Notes under the pieces: model-generated
Database searches by the model: none
Seen by the model: only the letters and a program-made list of their open reading frames with translations
Told to the model about the DNA's origin: nothing
Shown: positions 16,423 to 25,823 of the stretch, in pieces
Position numbering within the stretch: position 1 is the first letter of the stretch
Layout of the letters: each line of letters opens with the position of its first letter
DNA from: an uncultured Acetatifactor sp.
Lineage (GTDB): Bacteria; Bacillota; Clostridia; Lachnospirales; Lachnospiraceae
Direction of reading: 5' to 3'
NCBI GenBank assembly: GCA_910577665.1
Contig: CAJTOJ010000007.1
Coordinates: 1-64,000 of the forward strand
DNA length: 64,000 nucleotides
Made by a program: the position numbers and the translations under genes

Positions 16423-17949
16423 ATGGATCATGGCCATGTTTATATTGCAATTGACTTAAAATCCTTCTATGCATCCGTAGAATGCATTGAACGGCATCTG
16501 GATCCCCTTACCACAAACCTTGTGGTAGCAGACGCCGCAAGGACAGAGAAGACCATCTGTCTTGCTGTATCGCCTTCCCTTAAGGCTCTGGGCCTACCAG
16601 GAAGAGCCAGGCTGTTTGAAGTGATCCAGCGGGTCCGGGAAGTAAATATAGAACGAAGATGCAAGGCTCCTGGCGGACAGTTTACCGGCTCCTCCTGCTT
16701 TGCCCCGGAACTGGCCGGGCATCCGGAACTGGAACTTTCCTTTCTGACCGCAACGCCCAGGATGGCCTTTTATCTGGAATACAGCACCATCATATACAAT
16801 ATTTACATGAAATATATCGCCCCAGAGGATATGCATGTATACTCCATTGATGAAGTATTCATGGATGTGACACAGTATCTGGCGACCTATGGGATGACCC
16901 CCTGGGAACTTGCTTCCACAATAATACAGGATGTTTTCCAGCAGACCGGGATCACTGCCACCGCAGGCATCGGCACAAACCTCTACCTGTGTAAAGTTGC
17001 CATGGACATTGTGGCCAAGCATGTGGAGCCGGACCAGCATGGGGTCCGTATCGCACAGCTGGACGAGATGCGCTATCGGAAGCTATTGTGGAGCCACCGT
17101 CCTCTCACGGATTTCTGGAGAGTCGGCCACGGATACCGGAAAAAGCTGGAAGCCGCCGGGCTTTTTACCATGGGAGACATCGCGCGTTGTTCTCTGGGCG
17201 GAGACAGGGATTACCATAACGAAGCACTCCTCTACAATATGTTCGGGGTCAACGCAGAACTTCTCATTGACCACGCCTGGGGATGGGAGCCTACCACCAT
17301 AGACCTGGTCAAAGCCTACAAGCCAGCTTCCAACAGCATCAGCTCTGGCCAGGTACTGCACAGCCCCTATGACGCCTGGAAAGGGAAACTCATCGTGCGG
17401 GAAATGACAGACCAGCTTGTGCTGGATCTAGTGGAAAAGAGACTGGTCACAGACCAGCTTTATCTGTCCATAGGCTATGATATCAGCAATCTCTCCCCTG
17501 ATAAGGCCGGAAATCCTTACAAGGGAACGTTCACTGCTGACCGCTATGGGCGAAAAGTCCCCAGGCCGGCCCAGGGAACCGCCAGCCTGCAACGCCAGAC
17601 TTCCTCCACCCAGATCATTATGGATGCCATGATGAATCTGTATGACCGAATCATTGACCCCGGGCTTCTGATACGCCGTGTGACCATTGCCGCCAATCAT
17701 CTGGTAGATGAGACCCAGGTACAGGAAACAGAAAAATGCCAGCAAATGGATCTGTTCACGGACTATGCTGCCCTGGAAAGAAAGCGGAAAACAGAGGAAG
17801 AGCGGCTTTCCAGAGAACGGAAACTACAGGAAGCTGTACTGTCCGTGAAAAAAAAATTCGGGAAAAACGCCATCCTCAAGGGCATGAACCTACAGGAGGG
17901 ATCCACTACCATGGAGCGGAACAACCAGATCGGAGGACATAAGGCATGA
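16423..17949 (+). CDS. Y-family DNA polymerase (UmuC/UvrX/YqjW type)
   Basis: The 508-aa translesion polymerase has Asp11 in IAIDLKSFYASVEC and Asp143-Glu144 in YSIDEVFMDVT, the metal-binding carboxylates of the family. The helix-hairpin-helix region (around LTDFWRVGHGYRKKLEAAGLF) and the little-finger domain follow. There is no obvious beta-clamp motif at the Lys-rich C-terminus, though QMDLF near residue 442 fits the QxxLF clamp pattern. ATG 16423 is preferred over 16381 because AAGGGAG lies eight bases upstream. It overlaps the YolD-like gene by ATGA. The LexA-type box and the pairing match SOS-induced mutagenesis operons of Firmicutes. Confidence 0.92.
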   Translation: MDHGHVYIAIDLKSFYASVECIERHLDPLTTNLVVADAARTEKTICLAVSPSLKALGLPGRARLFEVIQRVREVNIERRCKAPGGQFTGSSCFAPELAGHPELELSFLTATPRMAFYLEYSTIIYNIYMKYIAPEDMHVYSIDEVFMDVTQYLATYGMTPWELASTIIQDVFQQTGITATAGIGTNLYLCKVAMDIVAKHVEPDQHGVRIAQLDEMRYRKLLWSHRPLTDFWRVGHGYRKKLEAAGLFTMGDIARCSLGGDRDYHNEALLYNMFGVNAELLIDHAWGWEPTTIDLVKAYKPASNSISSGQVLHSPYDAWKGKLIVREMTDQLVLDLVEKRLVTDQLYLSIGYDISNLSPDKAGNPYKGTFTADRYGRKVPRPAQGTASLQRQTSSTQIIMDAMMNLYDRIIDPGLLIRRVTIAANHLVDETQVQETEKCQQMDLFTDYAALERKRKTEEERLSRERKLQEAVLSVKKKFGKNAILKGMNLQEGSTTMERNNQIGGHKA

Positions 17950-18365
17950 ATCCACAGGATACCCATCCGTATGACGACATCATCCATCTTCCCCACCCTG
18001 TATCCAAAAAGCACCCCCGGATGTCACCCCTGAACCGTGCAGCTCAGTTCTCCCCCTTTGCCGCACTCACCGGACATGAGGACGCCATCCAGGAGACGGC
18101 ACGCCTGACAGATTCTTATGTGGATCTGGAGGAAGACTGGAAGGAACTACTGGATGAGCAGCTTCAGCAGCTCAAGAAGAACCTGGCACAAAGACCAGCG
18201 TGTGAAGTTACTTATTTCCAGCCTGATAGGAAAAAGGACGGTGGCAGCTATGTGACAGTCCGCCGCAATGTGAAAAAAATAGAAGAGCATTCACGCAGGA
18301 TTGTCTTCACAGACGGAACAGATCTCCCTATAGAACAGATTTTTTCCATCCGGGGAGATCTGTAG
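17946..18365 (+). CDS. YolD-like protein, partner of the Y-family polymerase
   Basis: The 139-aa protein carries the YolD-family signature MSPLNRAAQFSPFAALTGHE near residue 26, followed by helices and a beta-rich end. YolD-like proteins are regularly encoded beside UmuC/UvrX-type polymerases and are thought to be UmuD-like partners, though the mechanism is unproved. The start codon overlaps the polymerase stop (ATGA), so translation is coupled. Confidence 0.85.
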   Translation: MNPQDTHPYDDIIHLPHPVSKKHPRMSPLNRAAQFSPFAALTGHEDAIQETARLTDSYVDLEEDWKELLDEQLQQLKKNLAQRPACEVTYFQPDRKKDGGSYVTVRRNVKKIEEHSRRIVFTDGTDLPIEQIFSIRGDL

Positions 18366-18396
18366 CCATTGCAAGGGCGGATAACACCATGCCTTC

Positions 18397-20106
18397 TCAC
18401 ACCCCGATCAATGCCTCAAATGTTCCAACCATGTTCAGCCTGCCATACCCCCATTCACGGTTTGGATATGTCATATCCGCATTTCTGGATGCTCCCCGGA
18501 TCATATAGTTCTTGATCCCACGGCTCTCCACGGCAATATTATTCCCTTCCACCACAGCCCATTGCAGGAATTGTGCCACTGCACCGGTGGTAATGGCCGC
18601 TGCCAGGGAACTTCCCGAACCACGGCCATCCAGGGTAGGGATATCCACCCCTGGTGCAGCCAGATCCGGTTTGATGGTTCCCACCCTGGAGAACCCCCGC
18701 CCGGAATCAATATAGAAGCTATTATTGGCCGCATTGTATGTGGAAACCGTGATCACTTCAGCCGCCATGGAAGGTTCCGTCAATGTTATATACGGGGAAG
18801 CCTCCAGGAAATAGACCGGTGCACTCAGAAACTGGCTGATTGGCAGCCACATGTGGAATTCCCCGTTATAGCTCTCCCGTGCTGCACTGACCTGGAATGT
18901 CCAGATCCCCGGTGTGGGATCCATGAGACGCATCAGTACCAGTTCTTCTCCCGAAGCAGTATCTACCAGTGCTCCCGTTATGGTCACACGGGTCTTCTCG
19001 TATACAAATCCATACGTAACGCTATCCCTTATCCCCAGCCATATACGTGGCACCACCTCCCCGCCGGGAGAGCGGATAGACACCGTGTAAGCATCCGGCA
19101 CCCCGCCCCACAACTCCAGAATAAATCCGTCCACTCCTTCCTCCACCCGTATCTCTACATTTCTGGAGCCTCCGTTGCCTGCTTCCTGGCGGCTTAAGTT
19201 GCCCTGGTAATGATGACGGGCATTCCCTTCGTTGCCACCAGCCACCACCACGCCCCGGTTCCGCTTTACCGCCACGGCGCTCAGATACCTGTCCAGAGGA
19301 GAACTGCCAGCGTGATCTCCGTAATTGGTGCCAAGACCCAGGCAGATTGCCACAGGCCGTTCAAATAATATTGCAAATCTGTCTACATATTGTACCGCCA
19401 GCATAATATCATTTTCCTGGTAAGCAGGCACTTGAGATGGAATCAGGTAGAACTCCCGCATATAGGATTTGCACTGCTTGAGTTTCACTACCACTATATC
19501 CGCATCCGGCGCTGCCCCCTGGTAAGTCAGCCCATTGCTTACCCGGCTGCCCGCCGCAACAGCTGCCAGGTTGCTGCCATGACCGATCTCGTCCCTGCTT
19601 GGTACTACGGACCAGGGATCCTCTGCCTGGAGGGCCTGGTTGATCTGGGCCCTGGTATACTCCGTCCCATACTGGAATCCCTCTGGCGGGTTCCCGTCCT
19701 GTATGGTCTGGTCCCATATGGCCAGAATCCGGCTGGTACCATCGGGATTCCTAAAAGCCGGACTGGTGTAGTCGATCCCGGTATCTATGATGCAGACCAC
19801 TACCCCCCTCCCGGTAAGCCGCAGCGGTTCCCGCTGTATCTGGGTGATGCCGCTGGCAATCAGACTGTTCGGGTCAAACCCAACTGTTGTGATCCCTTCC
19901 TCCTGCATCAGTCCATATAGTTTCGGCACATTCCTGGATCCAAAAAAATATTCATTTACATTTAAGAATTTTGTCCTGTCATAATAAATAATATCATAAA
20001 AATTATCCACATCTGCATAACACAGGTCAGCTCCTGATCCTTGCATCGGATAGTCTGTTATAATGTCATAATAGTCGTTTGATATTATCCGGGAACGGCA
20101 ATCCAT
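18397..20106 (-). CDS. S8 subtilisin-like serine protease, clostridial Csp type
   Basis: The 569-aa protein has the subtilase triad: Asp108 (CIIDTGIDYTSPAF), His176 (DEIGHGSNLAAVAAG) and Ser500 (GSGSSLAAAITTG). A large insert between the His and Ser blocks (about residues 300-430) is the jelly-roll-like domain of CspA/B/C proteases that process the germination lytic enzyme SleC in clostridia. There is no signal peptide, also like Csp proteins. The motifs are softened from GHGTHVAG and GTSMAAP but the catalytic residues remain. ATG 20106 has GGGAGG ten bases upstream. Whether it acts in germination or another intracellular process cannot be told; no sleC gene adjoins. Confidence 0.85.
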   Translation of the reverse strand: MDCRSRIISNDYYDIITDYPMQGSGADLCYADVDNFYDIIYYDRTKFLNVNEYFFGSRNVPKLYGLMQEEGITTVGFDPNSLIASGITQIQREPLRLTGRGVVVCIIDTGIDYTSPAFRNPDGTSRILAIWDQTIQDGNPPEGFQYGTEYTRAQINQALQAEDPWSVVPSRDEIGHGSNLAAVAAGSRVSNGLTYQGAAPDADIVVVKLKQCKSYMREFYLIPSQVPAYQENDIMLAVQYVDRFAILFERPVAICLGLGTNYGDHAGSSPLDRYLSAVAVKRNRGVVVAGGNEGNARHHYQGNLSRQEAGNGGSRNVEIRVEEGVDGFILELWGGVPDAYTVSIRSPGGEVVPRIWLGIRDSVTYGFVYEKTRVTITGALVDTASGEELVLMRLMDPTPGIWTFQVSAARESYNGEFHMWLPISQFLSAPVYFLEASPYITLTEPSMAAEVITVSTYNAANNSFYIDSGRGFSRVGTIKPDLAAPGVDIPTLDGRGSGSSLAAAITTGAVAQFLQWAVVEGNNIAVESRGIKNYMIRGASRNADMTYPNREWGYGRLNMVGTFEALIGV

Positions 20107-20270
20107 GGCACAAAAACCTCCCACGGCGCTTTGTATATGGTACGCACTTTGTGCGATACCGGTGTCTGTACCGAACACCCGGTATTTTGCGATTTTACAA
20201 CATTCTGAATCCCACACAGTTTTGCCGGTTTACAGAACCTGTTTTCCTTCACCTTATTTTCTGATATCCA

Positions 20271-20299
20271 TTGACTTTATCCACATAATGCCTTAACAT
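20271..20299 (+). promoter_or_regulatory. Promoter of the small membrane protein gene
   Basis: TTGACT (20271-20276), 17-bp spacer, TAACAT (20294-20299). The leader then carries GATGATTC (20311-20318) paired with GAATCATC (20331-20338), an 8-bp hairpin. Confidence 0.5.
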
Positions 20300-20373
20300 G
20301 ACATATATGAGATGATTCTTTCGTAAAATGGAATCATCAGACACAATCCCATTATATAAGGAGGAGAATTTCC

Positions 20374-20928
20374 ATGGAAACTATTTATGCAAGCAAAGGC
20401 TTGAAAAAGATGTTTATCGCCCAGATCGGTGCCGCCGTCTGTCTGGTTCTGGCATTGATTCCTATCATTAACCTGGTGGCTGCCATTGCCGCCCTGGCTT
20501 TTTCCATCCTCAACCTGATCGGTTTATATGAGGCCGGCAAGAATATTGAGGGATGCAAGACTGCATTCATGATTACCATTGCCAATATCGTACTCAATGT
20601 TGTCACCAATATTGCAGGCACAGGTATCATCCCGTTTCTCCTTTCCATTGCCGGAATGGTACTACAGTTCCTTGTGACCTATTTTGTGTGTACCTCCGTT
20701 GCAGAGACCCTGCGCAAAACAGGATCCGAAGAGATTGCCAGAAGCGGGGATCTGGTGTGGAAGATCAACCTTGTGTGCTATCTGGCAAGCATTGTGATAT
20801 CTGTTCTTGTCCTGGTTCCACTGCTCAGCGTGATTGCCGTTTTAGCAAATTATGTGGTAATGATTGCCACACTGGTTGCTTCCATCCTGTTCCTTATCTT
20901 CCTCTACAAGAGTTCGGCCGTCCTGTAA
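20374..20928 (+). CDS. Small integral membrane protein, unknown function
   Basis: The 184-aa protein is highly hydrophobic with about five or six membrane segments and short polar loops (GKNIEGCKT, RKTGSEEIARSGDLVWK). Very strong AAGGAGGAG precedes ATG 20374. I do not recognise the family. It is flanked by the subtilase (divergent) and the NatAB-like ABC transporter (convergent), and ends at a strong terminator, so it is a single-gene unit. The strong translation signal suggests an abundant product. Confidence 0.75.
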   Translation: METIYASKGLKKMFIAQIGAAVCLVLALIPIINLVAAIAALAFSILNLIGLYEAGKNIEGCKTAFMITIANIVLNVVTNIAGTGIIPFLLSIAGMVLQFLVTYFVCTSVAETLRKTGSEEIARSGDLVWKINLVCYLASIVISVLVLVPLLSVIAVLANYVVMIATLVASILFLIFLYKSSAVL

Positions 20929-20960
20929 AGCAGACCGATCCATACGATACCAGGTGTTTA

Positions 20961-20992
20961 AAAAGGGAACCAGCAAAAGCCGGTTCCCTTTT
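20961..20992. terminator. Bidirectional terminator
   Basis: AAAAGGGAACC (20961-20971) pairs with GGTTCCCTTTT (20982-20992), 11 bp with a 10-nt loop. It serves the plus-strand membrane protein and the convergent ABC permease. Confidence 0.85.
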
Positions 20993-21019
20993 CCTGTATC
21001 ATCTGGTTCAGTCCAGACC

Positions 21020-22300
21020 TTACCCCTCATTCTTCTTCAGATCCTTCAGCGCAGTTCCCAGCTTGATGGGATTGCCATACCGCAGGGTTCCCATCCGGTA
21101 CAGCTTTGCACCCAGCATACCGGCTCCCACAATGGAGATTAACAGGATCCCTGCCGACAGGACGATCTCCCAGAGCGCCACAGTTCCCATGGCTATCCTG
21201 GCAAACATGGTGCTGTAAGAACTGACAGGCAGGAAGGACAGGATCTTGATCACAGGACCTTCCACATTGTTAAGCTGTACCAGAGAGAAGAAGTATACCA
21301 CCATGATCACTACCATCAGTCCGCTGGCACTTTTGCTCACATCCTCGGTCTTGCTGACCAGGGCACCCATGGCTCCGTACAGAAAAGCATAGAAAAGGTA
21401 GCCTCCCATTCCGAACACAGCGAAAGTAACCAGTACTTCACCGGGTATATGCAGGAGCATATCCAGCATACCGCCCCACTGCTGTCTGTTCAACTGGTAA
21501 GAGAGCAGCACAGCCCCCAGGACTACCCCTGTCTGGAACAGGCCACCGATAGCCCCGGCTATGACTTTGCCGAACAACAGGCTATTGGATGAAGTGCTGG
21601 TAACCAGTACTTCTATGGCACGGTTGCTCTTCTCACTGGTGACAGACACTGCAATCATCTGGCCATACATGACAATCAGCATGAACACAATGATCACCAG
21701 GAAATAGCAGTACCAGAAATTGCTGCTGGTGTCCTTGTTCAGGATCTGCTCCTGTATGGTGATGGGTACATCGTACATAGCAGTGATTTCTGCCAGATCC
21801 AGGTTCTGTCCGTCACAATAGTCCATGCGGTAGAACTGTTTCATGGCCTGGTCGAAGATTGCAGTATTGGTATCCGTCATTGCTTTGTTATACACATAGT
21901 AATCATAGGAAGTGGACCCTGTCACTACAAATCCTGCCACAGCCTCCTGGTTTTCCACCCCCGCAATCAAGGCCGCCTTATCTGTAGCTGCCTGCCAGTC
22001 CTGCTCCGGAAACATCTGCCGCAGCACTTCTTCCCTCACCACCCCTGCCTGGTCCAGATATAAATATACATCCTTGTTCTGATCCTGTTTTCCGTTTGTA
22101 TCCGTGGCAGTATCCCCGCCAGTGTCTCCCTGGTCTTTTCCCACTATCTGCACTCCGGTGATGCTGGACATATCCACGAACCGGGGCAGAAACAGCAGCA
22201 CTGCCGCCCCAATGGCCAGCAAAAGGGTAAATGCCATAAAACCTTTGCTTGCAAAATATTCTCTCAGCTCATATTTTAATACGATCCCCATTTTCCTCAT
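21020..22300 (-). CDS. ABC-2 type permease (NatB/YhaP-like)
   Basis: The 426-aa permease has a membrane segment near residues 20-40, a large external domain of about 150 residues (containing TDTNGKQDQNKDVYLYLDQA), then five or six membrane segments. This layout matches NatB and YhaP, which export Na+ or drugs with a separate ATPase. ATG 22300 has AAAGGTGG upstream. The ATPase gene ends 53 bp upstream, so the two form an operon. The substrate is unknown. Confidence 0.88.
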   Translation of the reverse strand: MRKMGIVLKYELREYFASKGFMAFTLLLAIGAAVLLFLPRFVDMSSITGVQIVGKDQGDTGGDTATDTNGKQDQNKDVYLYLDQAGVVREEVLRQMFPEQDWQAATDKAALIAGVENQEAVAGFVVTGSTSYDYYVYNKAMTDTNTAIFDQAMKQFYRMDYCDGQNLDLAEITAMYDVPITIQEQILNKDTSSNFWYCYFLVIIVFMLIVMYGQMIAVSVTSEKSNRAIEVLVTSTSSNSLLFGKVIAGAIGGLFQTGVVLGAVLLSYQLNRQQWGGMLDMLLHIPGEVLVTFAVFGMGGYLFYAFLYGAMGALVSKTEDVSKSASGLMVVIMVVYFFSLVQLNNVEGPVIKILSFLPVSSYSTMFARIAMGTVALWEIVLSAGILLISIVGAGMLGAKLYRMGTLRYGNPIKLGTALKDLKKNEG

Positions 22301-22353
22301 CGTTATACCACCTTTCTTCCAGCAAACTCCAAACCTGCCATTTCCAGCCCGCT

Positions 22354-23289
22354 TCACACCTTCAGACATGCAGTCTCTTCTTCTCCTACCTTTGCCACAA
22401 AGATATCATTCAGCGATGGCTGATAGCTTCCAAATCGCTCCACCTGGATCTCGGTCTGGGCCAGCCTGCCCATGACCTGGTTTCTGTGTGCATCCCTGGC
22501 CAGCTCCAGGATCAGGAAGTCTTTCCCCCTGCCGGATATATGCACCAGGTCTGACAGCTGTTTTTCCACTTGTTCCTGTAACGCCTCAGGTCCCAGGTTC
22601 TCCGCTGCCAGCATCAGCCGGTTCCTGCCATACTCCCGCTTGATCTCTTTCAGTTCCCCAGCCAGAACCACTTCCCCTTTGTCAATGATGGCAATGTTGT
22701 CACAGAATTCTTCCACATAACTCATCTGGTGGCTGGAGAAGATCACCAGTCTCTTGTCCGCAATCAGCTCATTTACCACATCTTTCAGAATCTGGGAATT
22801 CACCGGATCCAGGCCACTGAATGGTTCATCCAGGATCACGATCCCGGGATTGTTCACCAAGGTAGCTGCCAGCTGTACTTTCTGCTGGTTACCCTTGGAG
22901 AGGGTCTCCAGTTTCTTGTCCGCATACTGGTCCACTTCCAGTCTGGCCAGCCATTTTTTTGCACTTTCCCTGGCTTCCTTCACCTGCATACCCCTAAGAG
23001 TAGCCAGGAAGATCATCTGGTCTATGACTTTACGCTTAGGGTACAATCCCCTCTCCTCTGGCAGGTAGCCAATCTGGTGTCTGGCAGGCACGAACCGGCT
23101 GCCGTCCATCAGGATCTCCCCGCTGTTGGCGTGGAACACATCCATTAAGATACGGATGGTGGTAGTCTTGCCTGCGCCATTGCGGCCCAACAGTCCCAGC
23201 GCTTTCCCACTTTCTACCTGGAAGCTCACACCGTGGAGCACTTCCTTCTCTCCGAAACTTTTGCGAAGATTTCTGACTTCTAATTTCAT
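22354..23289 (-). CDS. ABC transporter ATPase (NatA/YhaQ-like)
   Basis: The 311-aa ATPase has Walker A GRNGAGKTT (35-43), signature LSKGNQQKVQLA, Walker B GIVILDEPFSGLDP and the switch His in IFSSHQMSYVEE. The LSKGNQQK signature and a C-terminal DUF4162-like domain mark the YhaQ/NatA group. ATG 23289 has AAAGGA upstream. It energises the adjacent permease. Confidence 0.92.
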   Translation of the reverse strand: MKLEVRNLRKSFGEKEVLHGVSFQVESGKALGLLGRNGAGKTTTIRILMDVFHANSGEILMDGSRFVPARHQIGYLPEERGLYPKRKVIDQMIFLATLRGMQVKEARESAKKWLARLEVDQYADKKLETLSKGNQQKVQLAATLVNNPGIVILDEPFSGLDPVNSQILKDVVNELIADKRLVIFSSHQMSYVEEFCDNIAIIDKGEVVLAGELKEIKREYGRNRLMLAAENLGPEALQEQVEKQLSDLVHISGRGKDFLILELARDAHRNQVMGRLAQTEIQVERFGSYQPSLNDIFVAKVGEEETACLKV

Positions 23290-23392
23290 TTCCCTTGATT
23301 CCTTTCTATAAAATAGCTTTGTACATATCAAAATTAGATTCTGTCACAGGTTGTCCTTAAGATCAACATGACATCTGTTGCCTCTGCATCTA

Positions 23393-24487
23393 TCAGATAA
23401 AAAAGCTGGTTATAATGCCAATGACTGCACCCACAAAGACACTGCACAGCAGAATCAGGCCGTATTCACCGATCAAAGAAATACACCGGAGACTGTTGTC
23501 ATATCTGGCATCGTTCAATGGCTGTGCCACGCCTGCTTCTCCCCGGTAGATCACTGCCCTGTTTTCCAGGGCACAGACAAATGTCCATCCTTTTCCCTCT
23601 GCGTCATGGACACTCTGAATCTCCCAGTCATTGTTCAAACCATTCCAGTCCTTGCCATCCTTGAATGCCTGTCCGTGCATCTCCTTCCTGCGCCTGTTGG
23701 TCATCCGCTTGCTGTCCATAGTGTAGATCTGCTTCGCCCCATGGCTTTTCTCAAAATAGTATCCCATAGGAGTCACTTCTGTAAGAATCCAGCCCTGCTC
23801 CTCTTTCCTGGCCAGAAAGCGGCTCAAGCCACGGACTGTGAGGATCAGTTTCCTCACCTTCCTGTGACGGTTGGGATCCATACTCTCCTCCCATTCCTGT
23901 CTGGTCATGCATAGCTCCCGCTCTGTCCGTTTTCCCTGCTTCCAGTAAAACAGTGCCAGCACATTGTTGATACACAGATAGACCAGGGCAAACCAGTCAT
24001 ACCATGCCAGGAAATGATCCCCCCTGAAATCCATTTCCACCCTGAACACCAGATCAAGGACCAGAATCAGAGTTCCCCAGAACACCAGGCGTTTCCCGTA
24101 ATCAGACAGGAAATTCTTGAATTTGGCCGCCCTGTACCTGCGGGATTCCTCATCATTATGCAGCTCATTGATGCCGCCCTCCTCATATTCCTTGGCAAAA
24201 TAGTATGTCATGCTCTCATCGTGGGTGACTTCCCGCCAGCCCAGTTCCCTTGCCATCTCCAGGAACATCTCCTTGTGCCGTATCTCCTCCAGGGTAGGTT
24301 TCTTTGGCAGGTCGAATCTGTCCATGTCGTACAGCAACCGCTTGGGTTCCCCTCTTGCAAAGGTATAGCATACCCCGAAATTTATATCCTCCAGGAACCA
24401 CCCCTGCAAGGCCATGTCTTCCAGCCATCTTCTCTCCTTCTGGTATCCCCACAGCAAACGAAATCTCTTGCTTCTCTCCTTACCCAT
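23393..24487 (-). CDS. DUF2812 membrane protein
   Basis: The 364-aa protein carries two copies of the DUF2812 pattern: KRFRLLWGYQKERRWLEDMA near the N-terminus and, in the C-terminal half, RKLILTVRGLSRFLARKEEQ. Membrane segments lie at about 140-200 and at the very C-terminus. DUF2812 genes are typically paired with PadR regulators, as here; the function is unknown. The start ATG (24487) overlaps the PadR stop by 8 bp, so translation is coupled. Confidence 0.8.
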   Translation of the reverse strand: MGKERSKRFRLLWGYQKERRWLEDMALQGWFLEDINFGVCYTFARGEPKRLLYDMDRFDLPKKPTLEEIRHKEMFLEMARELGWREVTHDESMTYYFAKEYEEGGINELHNDEESRRYRAAKFKNFLSDYGKRLVFWGTLILVLDLVFRVEMDFRGDHFLAWYDWFALVYLCINNVLALFYWKQGKRTERELCMTRQEWEESMDPNRHRKVRKLILTVRGLSRFLARKEEQGWILTEVTPMGYYFEKSHGAKQIYTMDSKRMTNRRRKEMHGQAFKDGKDWNGLNNDWEIQSVHDAEGKGWTFVCALENRAVIYRGEAGVAQPLNDARYDNSLRCISLIGEYGLILLCSVFVGAVIGIITSFFI

Positions 24488-24824
24488 CCAACTCATCCTC
24501 CCCCTCCCCCTCCAGGACGCTTCTTCCATCTGCAAGCTGCTTCCCAAGTCTCACGGTCTCTGCCAGAAGCAGTTCCCGGCCTGTCCGGGTGAGACGATAG
24601 GCCTTCTTCCCCTCCTCGCTGGGCGCCACCTCTATGATCCCATCGGCTACCAGTCTGCCCACCATCGTGTAGAGGGTACCTGTTCCCAACACGATCCTGC
24701 CTTTTGTCAAGTTACTCACATACTGCATGATGGCGTAGCCATGCCGCGGCCTGGTGACAGATAGCAGCGTGTAATAGGTCGTCTCTGTCATAGGAATGTA
24801 TTTTTTCTGTAAGTTTTCCTCCAA
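24480..24824 (-). CDS. PadR-family transcriptional repressor
   Basis: The 114-aa winged-helix protein matches PadR (IPMTETTYYTLLSVTRPRHGYAIMQYV, and GTGTLYTMVGRLVADGIIE in the wing). A TTG start at 24824 is chosen because GGAGGG lies six bases upstream and the product begins MEENLQKKYIP, the usual PadR beginning; ATG 24791 is the alternative. Upstream lie a TTGACA promoter and a 25-bp palindrome, so autorepression of the PadR-DUF2812 operon is likely. Confidence 0.88.
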   Translation of the reverse strand: MEENLQKKYIPMTETTYYTLLSVTRPRHGYAIMQYVSNLTKGRIVLGTGTLYTMVGRLVADGIIEVAPSEEGKKAYRLTRTGRELLLAETVRLGKQLADGRSVLEGEGEDELDG

Positions 24825-24864
24825 TCCATTCCCTCCTGTCAGTATCCCTCTACATGTTATCCAT

Positions 24865-24889
24865 CGACATGTCGAGTCTCGACATGTCG
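24865..24889. promoter_or_regulatory. 25-bp palindromic operator upstream of padR
   Basis: Two copies of the 10-bp palindrome CGACATGTCG (24865-24874 and 24880-24889) are arranged so that the whole 25 bp is a perfect palindrome around its central base. It contains ATGT/ACAT half sites typical of PadR operators and sits at the transcription start. Confidence 0.75.
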
Positions 24890-24900
24890 TCTGTAAACAT

Positions 24901-24929
24901 AAAATATCACATGGATCATCATTTGTCAA
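24901..24929 (-). promoter_or_regulatory. padR promoter
   Basis: Minus strand TTGACA (24924-24929), 17-bp spacer, TATTTT (24901-24906). The palindromic operator lies immediately downstream. Confidence 0.7.
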
Positions 24930-25008
24930 GGGACTATTTAAAAAGACCAGGAATCTTGTTCTGAGATTCCTGGCCACCTGCCACATCAATCTTCCTTTGG
25001 AAAAACCA

Positions 25009-25755
25009 TCAAACCCTCATCAGTCCGTCCACGCCCAGCACCACCCCTGTGATATAAGATGCTTTTTCAGAGGCCAGGAACACGAAGGCATTGGCAATGT
25101 CTTCAGGTTGTCCCAGACGCCGTAGCGGAATGCGGGCGATCATAGGATCGATCACTTCCCTGGGAACGGCCTTCATCATGTCTGTCTCTGTGATACCAGG
25201 GGCCACCGCATTCACACGGATGCCCTTAGGTCCAAGTTCCCTTGCCAGGGAGAGGGTGAAACCATTAACTGCAAACTTGGACGTGGGATACGCCACACCG
25301 CTGGGTTGTCCGGAAATGCTCACCATGGAGGATGTATTCAAGATGACACCGCTTCCCTGCTTCTCCATCACTTCTGTCACCGCCCTGGAGCAGTTGAAGG
25401 TTCCCTTTACATTCAAGTCCATCACCTTGTCAAAAGTGTCCTCTGTATAAGCGGTAAAAGGTGTGCTCTCGGAGACACCTGCATTGTTCACCAGCACATC
25501 AATCCTGCCATACTTCTCTGCCACTTTGTCAAAAGCTGCCTTCACATCTTCGTACTGGTCAAGCGCAGGCCAGATTCCTTCCACCTTTGCATCAGGATAT
25601 GTCTCCTGTAGCTTCGCCACTGCCTTGTCCGCGGTCTCCTGGCGGCTGGCGCAGAGCACCACCGTGGCCCCCTCCCGTAGAAAAGCTTCCACTGTGGCGA
25701 AACCGATCCCCCGGCTTCCGCCTGTGACAATTACTACTTTGTCCATGAATTCCAT
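25009..25755 (-). CDS. Short-chain dehydrogenase/reductase (FabG-like)
   Basis: The 248-aa enzyme has the NAD(P)-binding TGGSRGIG (11-18), NNAG near residue 90 and the catalytic Ser-Tyr-Lys set (NTSSMVS, then YPTSK). The C-terminus GVVLGVDGLMRV is that of classical SDRs such as 3-oxoacyl-ACP reductase. The gene stands apart from fatty-acid genes, so the substrate is open; hydroxysteroid or sugar-alcohol oxidation is possible. GGAGG precedes ATG 25755. Confidence 0.9.
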   Translation of the reverse strand: MEFMDKVVIVTGGSRGIGFATVEAFLREGATVVLCASRQETADKAVAKLQETYPDAKVEGIWPALDQYEDVKAAFDKVAEKYGRIDVLVNNAGVSESTPFTAYTEDTFDKVMDLNVKGTFNCSRAVTEVMEKQGSGVILNTSSMVSISGQPSGVAYPTSKFAVNGFTLSLARELGPKGIRVNAVAPGITETDMMKAVPREVIDPMIARIPLRRLGQPEDIANAFVFLASEKASYITGVVLGVDGLMRV

Positions 25756-25823
25756 CCTTACACCTCCGTGCGCTTTTGCGCGTATACCTGGTACATCCGT
25801 ACATTAGTTACCCCTATATGTTA

